This document shows, piece after piece, positions 7,553 to 15,619 of a stretch of 64,000 bases of DNA. The stretch is from NCBI RefSeq assembly GCF_000820005.1, contig NZ_CDBL01000086.1, positions 24,005-88,004 on the forward strand. Reading direction: 5' to 3'. How positions within the stretch are numbered: position 1 is the stretch's first letter; the number at the start of each line of letters is the position of its first letter. Below the pieces are notes generated by a model. It had not been told where the DNA came from. It worked only from the letters and a program-made list of their open reading frames with translations, and made no database searches. Source of the DNA: Aeromonas piscicola. Lineage in GTDB: Bacteria > Pseudomonadota > Gammaproteobacteria > Enterobacterales > Aeromonadaceae. Position numbers and translations under genes: made by a program.

Positions 7553-8968
7553 CTACTCTTCTGCCGCGTTCTCCTTTTCCTCGGCATAACAGGCTGCCTG
7601 CCAGGTATTGCGCCCCAGCGACTTGGCGCCATACATCAACCTGTCTGCCTGCAACAACACCCGTCTGCCATCGGCTCTGACGCCATCCGGCATCCAGACG
7701 GCCCCGGTACTGATGGATAGCCCCAGCTCACCGGCACTGGTCTGCAACTTGCGCAGACTCACTTCCCGACCGATCCGGCTGGCCCAGGCCTGCAGCGCAG
7801 CCATATCCGCCATCGGCAGGCTGATGCAGAACTCCTCTCCCCCGATACGGGCAAACAGCGCCCCATCCGGCAACACCAGCCGCACCCGTTCGACCAGCGC
7901 CGAGAGCACCTCGTCACCGACCCCGTGACCGAAGTGATCGTTGATCCCCTTGAAGCGATCTATGTCGAACAACAGCAGGCCCGAGGCCTGTCCGCTGGCC
8001 AGTCGCTGCTCAAACTCGGGCAGAAAGGCCCGCCGGTTCAGGATCCCCGTCATGGAATCTGTGCCGGCGAGGCGCTCAAGCCGCGCATTGGCCTGGATCA
8101 GCTCGGCGGTACGGCCCGCCACCGCCCGTCGCAGTTGCACTATGTAGACCAGCAGCACCATGCCTCCCAGCGCCAGCAACCAGGGCCAGAGGTGGAGCGG
8201 ATAGACTGTCTCGATATGCATCCACTTGCGGATGATCCGCTCCCGATCCGCCACACCCAGGCGGGAAAACCCCAGCTCCAGCTCCTGCAACAGGGCCTGA
8301 TTGCCCTTGGCAACCGCAAAGCGTATCTCGTCGCTGTAGAGGTGGCGCACCGGGATGAAGCGGCTGGGATCCGCCGAGGTGTAGATATAAAAGTTCGCCA
8401 CCTGCAGATCGGCGATGAAGGCGTCGAGTTCACCGCTGAAGGCGGCGCGCAGCATGGCATCGTTGTCGGTGAAGGTTTGCAGGCGAGTGGTGGGAAAATG
8501 CTTGCGGGCGTAGTACTCCTCATACCCCCCCGCCACCACCCCCACACTCTCGTGCTGCAGGTAGTAGTTCACATCCGTGCCGCGCAGGGAGTTGGCAAAG
8601 AACAGCTGGGAATCGAGACGGGAGAGCCCCTGGCCATAGTCATAGAGCGGATTGCGCTCCGGCGACCAGAGCAGGCCGCCATGGACATCGGCCTTGCCGG
8701 TACGCACCAGGTCCAGCGAGGTCTGCCAGTCCACCAGTTTGAACTGGATCGGGCGACCGGTGACTCGGCCATACTCGCGCCAGAGATCGATCAGCAGGCC
8801 ATCCGGCTGCCCCTCCTCATTGATGTAGGAAAAGGGCTGCCAGGCCTTGGAGTTGGTGACAATCAAGGGTTTGGGGGTTGGCGTCGCCCAGGCGGGCAGC
8901 CACAGTAAACAGAGCAGGAGGCAGCATCCACTGCGCACCCGCCATCCAAAACCAGAAGAGACCGCCAT
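7553..8968 (-). CDS. Diguanylate cyclase with periplasmic SBP_bac_3 sensor domain
   Basis: 471 residues. A signal peptide or anchor occupies about residues 14-29, a family 3 solute-binding domain about 33-255 (PLIVTNSKAWQPFSY, then DGLLIDLWREYGR), a membrane helix about 262-283 (WPWLLALGGMVLLVYIVQL), and a GGDEF domain about 300-460. The active-site signature is RIGGEEF, so c-di-GMP synthesis is expected. The inhibitory RxxD I-site is absent at its usual place (PDGA is found instead), so product inhibition may be lost. The layout suggests that a small periplasmic ligand controls c-di-GMP output. Confidence 0.92.
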   Translation of the reverse strand: MAVSSGFGWRVRSGCCLLLCLLWLPAWATPTPKPLIVTNSKAWQPFSYINEEGQPDGLLIDLWREYGRVTGRPIQFKLVDWQTSLDLVRTGKADVHGGLLWSPERNPLYDYGQGLSRLDSQLFFANSLRGTDVNYYLQHESVGVVAGGYEEYYARKHFPTTRLQTFTDNDAMLRAAFSGELDAFIADLQVANFYIYTSADPSRFIPVRHLYSDEIRFAVAKGNQALLQELELGFSRLGVADRERIIRKWMHIETVYPLHLWPWLLALGGMVLLVYIVQLRRAVAGRTAELIQANARLERLAGTDSMTGILNRRAFLPEFEQRLASGQASGLLLFDIDRFKGINDHFGHGVGDEVLSALVERVRLVLPDGALFARIGGEEFCISLPMADMAALQAWASRIGREVSLRKLQTSAGELGLSISTGAVWMPDGVRADGRRVLLQADRLMYGAKSLGRNTWQAACYAEEKENAAEE

Positions 8969-9095
8969 TCCTGCACCAACCTTGCTATTGGCCGTCTATG
9001 CGGCCATCGATTATCGCCATCTTCAGCATAGAAGAACAAGCATGACCGAGTATGAAATTGGCGTGATTTCAGTCAGATAACTGCAAGATAAACAT

Positions 9096-9124
9096 GGGGA
9101 GGGCGCCTGGTCGGCGCCCTCCCC
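9096..9124 (-). terminator. Hairpin terminator downstream of the sensor kinase
   Basis: GGGGAGGGCGCC / GGCGCCCTCCCC, a 12-bp perfect stem with a 5-base loop, 19 bases past the stop of the kinase gene. The tail on the minus strand is ATGTTTATC, only partly U-rich. Confidence 0.65.
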
Positions 9125-9142
9125 ACACAGATGTCATGAGGT

Positions 9143-10534
9143 TCACAGCGGCAGACTGATCCTGGCCTCCAGCCCACCCTGCGCGCGGTTGTGCAGGGTC
9201 AGCTCGCCACCGTGCTGATGCACCAGGGTGCGGGCGATGGAGAGCCCCAGCCCCACGCTGCCGGATTCGGTGTTGCGGGCCTCATCGAGCCGCACGAACG
9301 GCTTGAACACATCCTCCAGCCGCGCCGGATCTATGCCGGGCCCCTCGTCACAGACCCGGATCAACAGCTCGCAGTCGGTACGTTCCAGCGATACCTCGGC
9401 ACTGCCGGCGTACTTGATGGCGTTGCCGATGAGATTTTGCAGCACTCGCCGCAAGGTATTGGCACGGCAGGCGTAGACCTGCTTGCCCTCGACCAGGCAG
9501 GTGACCGGCTGGCCGGTGTCGGCATAGTCGTCGCACAGGCTCTCCAGCAGGCTGACCAGATCCAGCTCCCGGGTCGCCTCCTGCTGCCCCTCCTCCCGGG
9601 CGAAGCTCAGGGTGGCCGCCAGCATCTGCTCCATCTGTTGCAGGGTCTGCTGGATCCGCTCCTTGTCCTCCCCTTCGTCCAGAAACTCGGTGCGCAGCCG
9701 CAAACTGGTGATGGGGGTGCGCAGGTCGTGGGAGATGGCTGCCAGCATGCGGGTTCTGTCCTGCACGAAGCGATCGAGGCGGGTGTGCATGCGGTTGAAC
9801 GCCTGGATCGACTCGCGGATCTCGGTCGGCCCCGCCTCCCGCAGCGGCTCTATGTCTTCGCCGCGCCCCAGCCGATCCGCGTTGGCGGCCAGCTGCTTGA
9901 GCGGCTGGGTGGCACGCCGGAACAACCAGATCATCAGGCCGATCACCAGACTCGCCACCAGCATCAGGTTGAAGGTGGTCTGCCAGGACCAGCTCGCCGA
10001 CTCCTTGTCCACCAGGGAGCTGAACTGCAACCAGCCACCGCGCGGCAACTGGATGGAGCCATACAGCCGCATGTCTTGCGGCGGCGGCATCCCCTTGCGG
10101 TCCTTCATCATGCGGGTGTGGTGCTGCCAGGCGCGGCTGCGCTGGGCGTCCTGCTTCAGCTCGGCGCTGATCTCCACCATCAGCGACGGCGGATAACCGA
10201 GCCGGGAACGCACCTGCTGCTCGAAGCGGGGGCTGCGGTTGTCAGGTTGCAGCGGCTCGTCGGCGAGGCGCAACAGCAGGGTTTCACTGCGACTCGCCTT
10301 GAGGATCTCGTCATAGAGTGAAGGCGGGGAGAGAGCCAGCAGCCGCGCCACCGAGACGATGCGCTGCATGGCGTTGCGACTGTTGACATAGCCGAGTGCC
10401 TCCTCCCGATCCGAGCGGTAGATCTGGATACTGAGCAGCTGGATCAACACCAGCCCGGCCAGCGCCACCAGTATGATCTGGCCGGTCAGCCCCTTGGGCC
10501 ACAGTCGGGAGCAGAGTCGCTTGAGCATGACCAC
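9143..10534 (-). CDS. EnvZ-like sensor histidine kinase
   Basis: 463 residues from the GTG at 10534, which has AGGTG 7 bases upstream; an ATG six bases later is an alternative. First membrane helix about residues 17-38, periplasmic region about 40-185, second helix about 188-206, HAMP about 207-260, HisKA with SHDLRTPI (phospho-acceptor His about 269), and HATPase with NLIGNAIKYA, DEGPGI and GLGLSI. It starts 4 bases after its partner response regulator, so the two are co-transcribed. The architecture matches the EnvZ/OmpR class, but the periplasmic domain is not clearly that of EnvZ or CpxA, so I give no symbol. Confidence 0.92.
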   Translation of the reverse strand: MVMLKRLCSRLWPKGLTGQIILVALAGLVLIQLLSIQIYRSDREEALGYVNSRNAMQRIVSVARLLALSPPSLYDEILKASRSETLLLRLADEPLQPDNRSPRFEQQVRSRLGYPPSLMVEISAELKQDAQRSRAWQHHTRMMKDRKGMPPPQDMRLYGSIQLPRGGWLQFSSLVDKESASWSWQTTFNLMLVASLVIGLMIWLFRRATQPLKQLAANADRLGRGEDIEPLREAGPTEIRESIQAFNRMHTRLDRFVQDRTRMLAAISHDLRTPITSLRLRTEFLDEGEDKERIQQTLQQMEQMLAATLSFAREEGQQEATRELDLVSLLESLCDDYADTGQPVTCLVEGKQVYACRANTLRRVLQNLIGNAIKYAGSAEVSLERTDCELLIRVCDEGPGIDPARLEDVFKPFVRLDEARNTESGSVGLGLSIARTLVHQHGGELTLHNRAQGGLEARISLPL

Positions 10535-10538
10535 GGCG

Positions 10539-11261
10539 TCACACCTGGGTCACGTCGGCGGCGAACAGATAACCGCCGCCCCAGATGGTCTTGATGAGCT
10601 CGGGGTTCTTGGGATCCCGCTCCAGCTTGCGCCGCAACCGGCTCACCAGAGTGTCGATGGCCCGATCGAACGCCACCGCCTCGCGGCCCCGGGCCAGATC
10701 CAGCAGTTGATCCCGGCTCAGCACCCGCTGGGGGCGCTCCAGAAACACCCGCAGCAGGTCGAATTCGGCAGTGGAGAGACTCAGCCCCACCCCTTCCTCA
10801 TCCACCAGTTCGCGGCGATTGATGTCGAGCAGCCAGCGATCGAAACGCAGATCCCGGGTCAGGGTCTCTGGGGCGGGTTGCGGCTCGACCTGGGTGCGGC
10901 GCATCACTGCCTTGATGCGGGCCAGCAGCTCGCGCGGATTGAATGGCTTGGCGAGATAGTCATCGGCACCCATCTCCAGCCCTATGATGCGGTCCGTCTC
11001 CTCCCCCATGGCGGTGAGCATTATGATGGGCAGGCTGGATTTGGCCCTCAGCTCGCGGCACAGGGTCAGGCCATCCTCCCCCGGCATCATCAGATCCAGC
11101 ACCAGCAGATCGAACTCACGCTCCTCCAGCAACCGCTTCATCTCCTTGCCATCCCGGGCACAGCTGACCCGCAGGCCATGCTGCTCCAGAAAGCGTTTCA
11201 GCAGATCGCGGATCTCGCCGTGATCGTCGACGACCAGAATGTGGGTGCTGCTTTGGTTCAT
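10539..11261 (-). CDS. OmpR-family response regulator
   Basis: I start at the ATG at 11261 (MNQSSTHILVVDD), which has AGGAG upstream; the longer open frame to 11351 runs into the promoter. 240 residues: receiver domain about 5-122 with the acidic pair VVDD, phospho-acceptor Asp in VLDLMMPGEDG and Lys in KPFNPREL; winged-helix DNA-binding domain about 140-236 ending in GGGYLF. Strongly OmpR-like in PGEDGL and KPFNPRELLARI. It heads the operon with the kinase. The divergent promoter region holds a 61-base module that recurs in front of a nearby gene. Confidence 0.93.
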   Translation of the reverse strand: MNQSSTHILVVDDHGEIRDLLKRFLEQHGLRVSCARDGKEMKRLLEEREFDLLVLDLMMPGEDGLTLCRELRAKSSLPIIMLTAMGEETDRIIGLEMGADDYLAKPFNPRELLARIKAVMRRTQVEPQPAPETLTRDLRFDRWLLDINRRELVDEEGVGLSLSTAEFDLLRVFLERPQRVLSRDQLLDLARGREAVAFDRAIDTLVSRLRRKLERDPKNPELIKTIWGGGYLFAADVTQV

Positions 11262-11346
11262 GAGGACCTCTCCTGTTAGAGCTGGCACGAGTATACGAAA
11301 ATCTGTCGGACGGTTTGTGTCAAAGTGTGCCAGATCAGCAAGATGC

Positions 11347-11407
11347 CACACTCTGCTACAAAAAAGCGGTCACTCGGCAAAGTTGAGACACAAGGCGAGG
11401 GTTTACT
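11347..11407 (+). promoter_or_regulatory. Duplicated promoter module, copy A
   Basis: This 61-base block begins CACACTCTGCTACAAAA, contains GGCAAAGTT then AGACAC, and ends GTTTACT. It aligns without gaps to 12297-12357 with 48 of 61 identities. Copy A lies between the response regulator and a small + strand ORF; copy B precedes another small exported protein. The shared blocks are probable regulator or promoter elements, possibly for the neighbouring response regulator. Confidence 0.6.
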
Positions 11408-11445
11408 GGGGACACACCAAACTCGTCCATTGCAGGAGACAGGCC

Positions 11446-11622
11446 ATGCTCGCCCTTACCACGCCCTTCATGCTGGCTTATGCCGCCAGCGAGGCCCTTG
11501 CCAGAGCGGCGACCAAACCGCATCAGCCCGCACAGACCAGCAGCCTGACGCAAGCTTCCCCTCCGGATGACGATGAGGCCGGCCCCTGCCCGCCCGGCGA
11601 GACACACTTCCCTTCCCCATGA
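11446..11622 (+). CDS. Short exported-type peptide, possibly a decayed paralog of the 12411-12761 gene
   Basis: 58 residues, with AGGAGA 7 bases before the ATG. The N-terminus (MLALTTPFMLAYAASEALAR) matches the end of the signal peptide of the protein at 12411 (GAYAASEAVAT), but its hydrophobic core is shortened and the rest, rich in Pro, Asp and Thr, is unrelated. Promoter and leader are also paralogous to that gene. The likely reading is a duplicated gene that lost its body by deletion or frameshift; it may still be expressed. Confidence 0.45.
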   Translation: MLALTTPFMLAYAASEALARAATKPHQPAQTSSLTQASPPDDDEAGPCPPGETHFPSP

Positions 11623-11660
11623 TGCCAGGCAGCGCCCGATTGTTCGGGCGGCGCTTGGCA
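11623..11660. repeat. Large imperfect inverted repeat
   Basis: TGCCAGGCAGCGCCCGA pairs with TCGGGCGGCGCTTGGCA across a short loop. It follows the short ORF directly and lies before the secreted-protein gene. It has no T-run, so it may be a transcript-stabilising structure or a weak terminator. Confidence 0.5.
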
Positions 11661-11709
11661 CCATGACACACAACGCCGGCATCCTTCGGCGAGCCATACC
11701 AAGGAGACA

Positions 11710-12039
11710 ATGATGATGAAAAAGACCCTGACCCTGTTTGCACTGGCCGGACTGGCCCACATCGGCATGGCACAAGCAGCCATTCCGGCCGACGTCAGCG
11801 TCGCCCCCGGCTTGCTGTTCGTCAACTGGCACGATGACGCCAGCAGCAGCAACGCCAACCCGACCCTGATGATCCGCAACGCCTCCGGCGACGTGCTCAA
11901 GCGGGTACCAGCCGAGCTGAAAGGGATGCAGCAGGTACGACTGCCGATGAGAGCCCAGGGCAATCTCACCCTCAGCCTGGACGGTGAGAGCGACAGCTAT
12001 CGCATGCCTTACAGCGTTGGCAGCGGCCGCCAGCGCTGA
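11710..12039 (+). CDS. Small secreted protein, paralog of 30670-31002
   Basis: 109 residues with a signal peptide (MMMKKTLTLFALAGLAHIGM, cleavage near AQA-A). The mature part has PADVSVAPGLLFVNWH, then a stretch like a beta-sandwich, and ends in YSVGSGRQR. The protein at 30670-31002 shares the same layout: PADLNAAPGVLFVNWH, GNLTVSL, YRIPFGIGSGKQR. The two therefore form a small periplasmic family of unknown function. AAGGAGA precedes the first ATG. A terminator follows at 12099-12141. I know no named family. Confidence 0.85.
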   Translation: MMMKKTLTLFALAGLAHIGMAQAAIPADVSVAPGLLFVNWHDDASSSNANPTLMIRNASGDVLKRVPAELKGMQQVRLPMRAQGNLTLSLDGESDSYRMPYSVGSGRQR

Positions 12040-12098
12040 GCCGAGCTATTCACGCTGTGGTTTTCTCACGATAACTATGTTGCCTGACCGGTGACATG

Positions 12099-12141
12099 AA
12101 ATACCCCGCCGGAGACGCTGTCAGGCGGGGTATTTTCTTTT
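12099..12141 (+). terminator. Rho-independent terminator
   Basis: AAATACCCCGCC pairs with GGCGGGGTATTT across a 13-base loop and is followed by TCTTTT. It ends the small secreted-protein gene. Confidence 0.85.
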
Positions 12142-12296
12142 CCGCCCCCTGCTGACGCTATTGCGTTCCCTGGCCGGAGCGTATTTTGCCAGGCGGATTG
12201 GCGCTGGCTTTTCAGGGTGGCAGGCCTATGCTCGATGGCTGGCGCACGCCATGACAGACCCGGTTTTCGTTCACCCTCCATACCGCCTCACAGTGT

Positions 12297-12357
12297 CACA
12301 CTCTGCTACAAAATAGGCTTCAACTGGCAAAGTTCAGACACCAGCCTGGTGTTTACT
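12297..12357 (+). promoter_or_regulatory. Duplicated promoter module, copy B
   Basis: The 61-base block aligns gap-free to 11347-11407 (48 of 61 identities), with the blocks CACACTCTGCTACAAAA, GGCAAAGTT, AGACAC and TTTACT fully conserved. It lies 54 bases before the start of the Met/His-rich exported protein. Conservation of blocks separated by varied bases points to functional sites. Confidence 0.6.
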
Positions 12358-12410
12358 TAGGGTCAAGGCGAGCAAGCCGAACCCGAACTCAATCCGCAAG
12401 GAGATAGACC

Positions 12411-12761
12411 ATGAAAACCCTGACCAAAACCCTGCTGACCGCCACCCTGATCCTTGGCCTGCCGCTTGGCGCCTATGCCGCCAGCGAAGCCGTCGCCACT
12501 ACCCAGGCCGGCGTGATGACCGATTGCCCCATGGATGGCGGCGGCATGATGGGCGGCAAGCACCACGGTAGCCGCCATGACAAGATGGCCCGCATGCAGA
12601 ACATGACCCCGGAGCAGATCCAGACCAACCTGCAACAGCGCTACGACAAGATCGAAGACCCGGCCAAGAAGGCCGAGTTTGTGAAAAACCTGACGCTGCG
12701 TGCCGACGGCATGACCAAGCACGCCGAGGCGATGAAGCAGTTCGCCGAAGCGCACCAGTAA
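12411..12761 (+). CDS. Small periplasmic Met/His-rich protein with Spy-like features
   Basis: 116 residues. The signal peptide spans about 1-23 (LTATLILGLPLGAYA). The mature part has a Gly/Met/His-rich linker (CPMDGGGMMGGKHHGSRHDK), then helical MTPEQIQTNLQQRYDKIEDP and a second helix to the end. The 'MTPEQ' start of a helical domain recalls the LTxxQ motif of the Spy/CpxP envelope-stress chaperones, but length and pattern differ, so this is only a possibility. The His/Met linker could bind copper or other metals. The promoter is a copy of that at 11347; AAGGAGA precedes the ATG. Confidence 0.8.
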   Translation: MKTLTKTLLTATLILGLPLGAYAASEAVATTQAGVMTDCPMDGGGMMGGKHHGSRHDKMARMQNMTPEQIQTNLQQRYDKIEDPAKKAEFVKNLTLRADGMTKHAEAMKQFAEAHQ

Positions 12762-12780
12762 ACGCATCTCGACCTGCAAC

Positions 12781-12804
12781 AGGGTGGCCTCGGCCACCCT
12801 TTTT
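12781..12804 (+). terminator. Rho-independent terminator
   Basis: AGGGTGGCC / GGCCACCCT with a 2-3 base loop and five T residues, 20 bases after the stop. Confidence 0.88.
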
Positions 12805-12984
12805 CGTTTCTCCCTCCCGCTCGGCCGCTCGCCCTCTGCGATCCTCCGGCCATCCCTCATTTCCCTTCGCCTCTGCTCCGGGTTCTGTGAGCGATAACAA
12901 ACGTTTTATGTTCGAAATAGCTAATAATGGCGACTCAAATAACAAGGCCATGCAAGACAGTGCCAACAATAGACAGGAGTCGTT

Positions 12985-14979
12985 ATGGGGTGGAGTCTGG
13001 GAACAATCAAGGGACGATATACAGCCGTCTTCATGGGATTCATGGCGCTGGTGTGTGCCCTGACGGTGATCGGCATCCAGATCTGGATCAAGCCGGCGCT
13101 GCAGAAGGCCGGTGAGCAGAATGTGGCGCTGCGGGTCAGCGAGATAGCGACCGACATCCGCGATCAGCTCAACGGGGTGCAGAGCCAGTCCCGCAGCATC
13201 ACCCAGCTGGTCGCCCAGCTGCCGAGCGAGCAAATCGATGCCCTGCTGCCGGCGCTGATCGATCAATATGGCAATGCCATGGTGTTTGGCGGCGGCATCT
13301 GGCCACTGCCGGATCAGCGGGAAGCGGGCCGCGCCAAGTTCAGCACCTTCTACCACAGGGATGCGGCCAACAAGCTGATCCCCAACACCTACTGGAACTC
13401 GGCCGAGGCCCCCAACTACTTCGAGCAGCCCTGGCACAAGGCGGGGCAGCAGGCGCCCCAGGGCATGTGCGTCTGGGCCGCCGCCTACAAGGATGGCGCC
13501 AGTCAGCAGCCAAGAACCAACTGCGCCATGGGGATCTACCGCAATGGCGCCCTGTTCGGGGTGTCGACCATAGATGTGACCCTGGGCTTCTTCAACGACC
13601 TGGTGGCCAGGAAGGAGCAGGAGATCGGCGGCCAGGTGATGATCATCGAGGCTGACGGCAAGATCCTGAGCCGAAATGCCCGCCTGAGCGGTGACGTTGT
13701 GCTCGGTAACCTCTCCGCCCACACCGATTACCCCTTCGCCGGCGCCATCGCCAGCCTGCTCGGCCAGAGCCAGGGCAAGGGGCTGCTGCGTACCAGCTTC
13801 CAGGATCAGGGAGAAGAGCAGACCCTGCTGCTGCAAGCCATAGAGGGCACCCCCTGGTTGCTCGCCACGGCCCTGCCGACCAGCGCCCTGACCCAGGACA
13901 GCCAGGACGTGCTCACCACATTGGCCGCGATCCAGCTGCCCCTGGTCGGACTGCTGTTCGTGCTGATGCTGCTGGCCATCACCCAGCTCGGCAGCCGGCT
14001 GCAAACCCTCAAGCAGAATATCGACGCCCTCTCCGCCGGCGATGCGGACCTGACCGCCCGCATCCAGGTGAAGGGCAACGACGAGCTGGATCATATCGCC
14101 CTGTCGGTGAACCGCTTCATCGCCTATCTGCAGCAGATGATGGTACAGGTGACAGATGCCACCGACCTCATCACCCGCGAACTGGCACAGCTCGATCAAC
14201 AGACGGGTCAGGCGCGGCGGATCCTGAGCGAGCACGCCGCCGAGACGGATCAGGTGGTCACGGCCCTCACCGAGCTCAGTTCCACCGCCGACAGCGTGGC
14301 ACAACACGCCAGCGACTCGGCGAGCTTTACCGAGACAGCCAACGGCCAGGCAGCCAACTCCCGCAAGGTGGTGGGATCGGCCTCCGCCAGCGTGGTGGCG
14401 CTGATCGACGAGGTAGATTTCGCCGCCGCCAAGGTGCTGGAGATGCAGGAAGATGCCAAGCAGATCGGCAGCGTACTCGGGGTGATAGGTGGCATAGCCG
14501 CCCAGACCAACCTGCTGGCGCTCAATGCCGCCATCGAGGCGGCGCGGGCCGGTGAGCAGGGCCGTGGTTTCGCCGTGGTGGCGGACGAGGTACGCGCCCT
14601 GGCGGCCCGCACCCAGAAGAGCACGGCCGAGGTGGGCAGCATGCTGTCGCGCCTCACTCAGGGGGTGGCCGAAGCCGTGGTCGCCATGGAGCAGACCAAG
14701 CACAGCTGTCAGGCGGCGGCAGATACCACGGGCCAGGTGACGGGAGGACTCGACAACATGGCCGACTCAGTGGTGCAGATCCACGATCTCAGCAGCCAGA
14801 TCGCCACCGCCGCCGAGGAGCAGAGCCGGGTGACCGAGGAGATCAACCGCAACATGGTGAGCATCCGCGACATGCTCAACCTGCTGGTGGAGAATGGCCG
14901 CAACACGGAGCAGAGCGCGGAGTCACTACTCAGCTCCAATCGCCAGCTGCTGGCGCTGGTACGCCGCTTCAAGGTGTGA
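12985..14979 (+). CDS. Methyl-accepting chemotaxis protein with periplasmic Cache-type sensor
   Basis: 664 residues with AGGAG before the ATG. First membrane helix about residues 13-35, periplasmic sensor about 36-305 (double-Cache type by length), second helix about 308-330, HAMP about 331-385, signalling domain to the end. The hairpin tip NLLALNAAIEAARAGEQGRG and FAVVADEVRALA is canonical, so it should bind CheA/CheW. There is no CheR/CheB-tethering pentapeptide at the C-terminus (RRFKV). Free-standing gene with its own terminator. The ligand is unknown; Cache sensors of this type often bind amino acids or organic acids. Confidence 0.94.
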   Translation: MGWSLGTIKGRYTAVFMGFMALVCALTVIGIQIWIKPALQKAGEQNVALRVSEIATDIRDQLNGVQSQSRSITQLVAQLPSEQIDALLPALIDQYGNAMVFGGGIWPLPDQREAGRAKFSTFYHRDAANKLIPNTYWNSAEAPNYFEQPWHKAGQQAPQGMCVWAAAYKDGASQQPRTNCAMGIYRNGALFGVSTIDVTLGFFNDLVARKEQEIGGQVMIIEADGKILSRNARLSGDVVLGNLSAHTDYPFAGAIASLLGQSQGKGLLRTSFQDQGEEQTLLLQAIEGTPWLLATALPTSALTQDSQDVLTTLAAIQLPLVGLLFVLMLLAITQLGSRLQTLKQNIDALSAGDADLTARIQVKGNDELDHIALSVNRFIAYLQQMMVQVTDATDLITRELAQLDQQTGQARRILSEHAAETDQVVTALTELSSTADSVAQHASDSASFTETANGQAANSRKVVGSASASVVALIDEVDFAAAKVLEMQEDAKQIGSVLGVIGGIAAQTNLLALNAAIEAARAGEQGRGFAVVADEVRALAARTQKSTAEVGSMLSRLTQGVAEAVVAMEQTKHSCQAAADTTGQVTGGLDNMADSVVQIHDLSSQIATAAEEQSRVTEEINRNMVSIRDMLNLLVENGRNTEQSAESLLSSNRQLLALVRRFKV

Positions 14980-14998
14980 TGAGGAACGCCCAGCCAGC

Positions 14999-15024
14999 AA
15001 AAAGGGGCCCGAGGGCCCCTTTTT
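14999..15024. terminator. Bidirectional terminator between convergent genes
   Basis: AAAAAGGGGCCC / GGGCCCCTTTTT with a 2-base loop lies between the chemoreceptor and the convergent small exported protein and carries A and T runs on both sides. Confidence 0.9.
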
Positions 15025-15042
15025 CATGCACGTCGTTCAGAC

Positions 15043-15462
15043 TCAAGCCTTGGCTTTGTCGGCCAGGTTCAGAGTCTTGACGGTTTCGCCTTCAAACTTG
15101 ATGACGACGCTCTTCTGAGCGGCTTCGGCATCCTTGAACAGGGTCTTGGAGGTCTCTGCCAGCATGGGAGATACCTTGTTCAGGGCGCTCAGGTCATAGG
15201 TCCACACTTCCAGACCGGCTTCGGTCTTGGTGCTGGCCGGGGCGCCCAGCTTGTCCTTGATGGCCTGCTTGTTGGAGCCGCCTTCCTTGATATCCAGTGC
15301 CTTCTTGATCGCTTCGCTGGAGGCGCTGTCCATGGCGGTACCGGCCATCTCTTTGGCACTGCTGGTAACGCTGCTGGTCACTGTATCGGTCAGGGAATCC
15401 ATCAGGCCGGCGTGGGCGAACAGGGGCAGTGCAGTCAGGGCAATCAGGATGCGCTTTTTCAT
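15043..15462 (-). CDS. Exported small protein with BamE/SmpA-like motif
   Basis: 139 residues. The signal peptide is MKKRILIALTALPLFAHA. The mature protein has a Ser/Thr/Ala-rich helical first half (DTVTSSVTSSAKEMAG), then KDKLGAPASTKTEAGLEVWT followed by YDL. This 'LG-P...W-Y-L' pattern resembles the fold of BamE/SmpA-type domains, although there is no lipobox, so it would be a soluble periplasmic protein. No partner genes are adjacent. The function is unknown and the fold suggestion is inference. Confidence 0.8.
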   Translation of the reverse strand: MKKRILIALTALPLFAHAGLMDSLTDTVTSSVTSSAKEMAGTAMDSASSEAIKKALDIKEGGSNKQAIKDKLGAPASTKTEAGLEVWTYDLSALNKVSPMLAETSKTLFKDAEAAQKSVVIKFEGETVKTLNLADKAKA

Positions 15463-15619
15463 CGATTAATGTCTCATGGGGGATTAAAGAGCGCGCATCA
15501 GACCAGTGCCCTCAGGCGGAGTCAAGGCAATCGATCGGTCAATACGCATTCGGGGGGGAAAAGAGAAAAATCAGACTGCTGGCAGGCCGGGGGCAGCCCG
15601 ATGGCCGCCGCGGATCCGA

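Noticed and set aside
12499..14703. A 734-codon open frame on the minus strand opposite the chemoreceptor
   Set aside because: It lies wholly antisense to a gene with clear HAMP and MCP motifs. High GC with strong third-base bias leaves such frames open. The translation is low in complexity and shows no domain.
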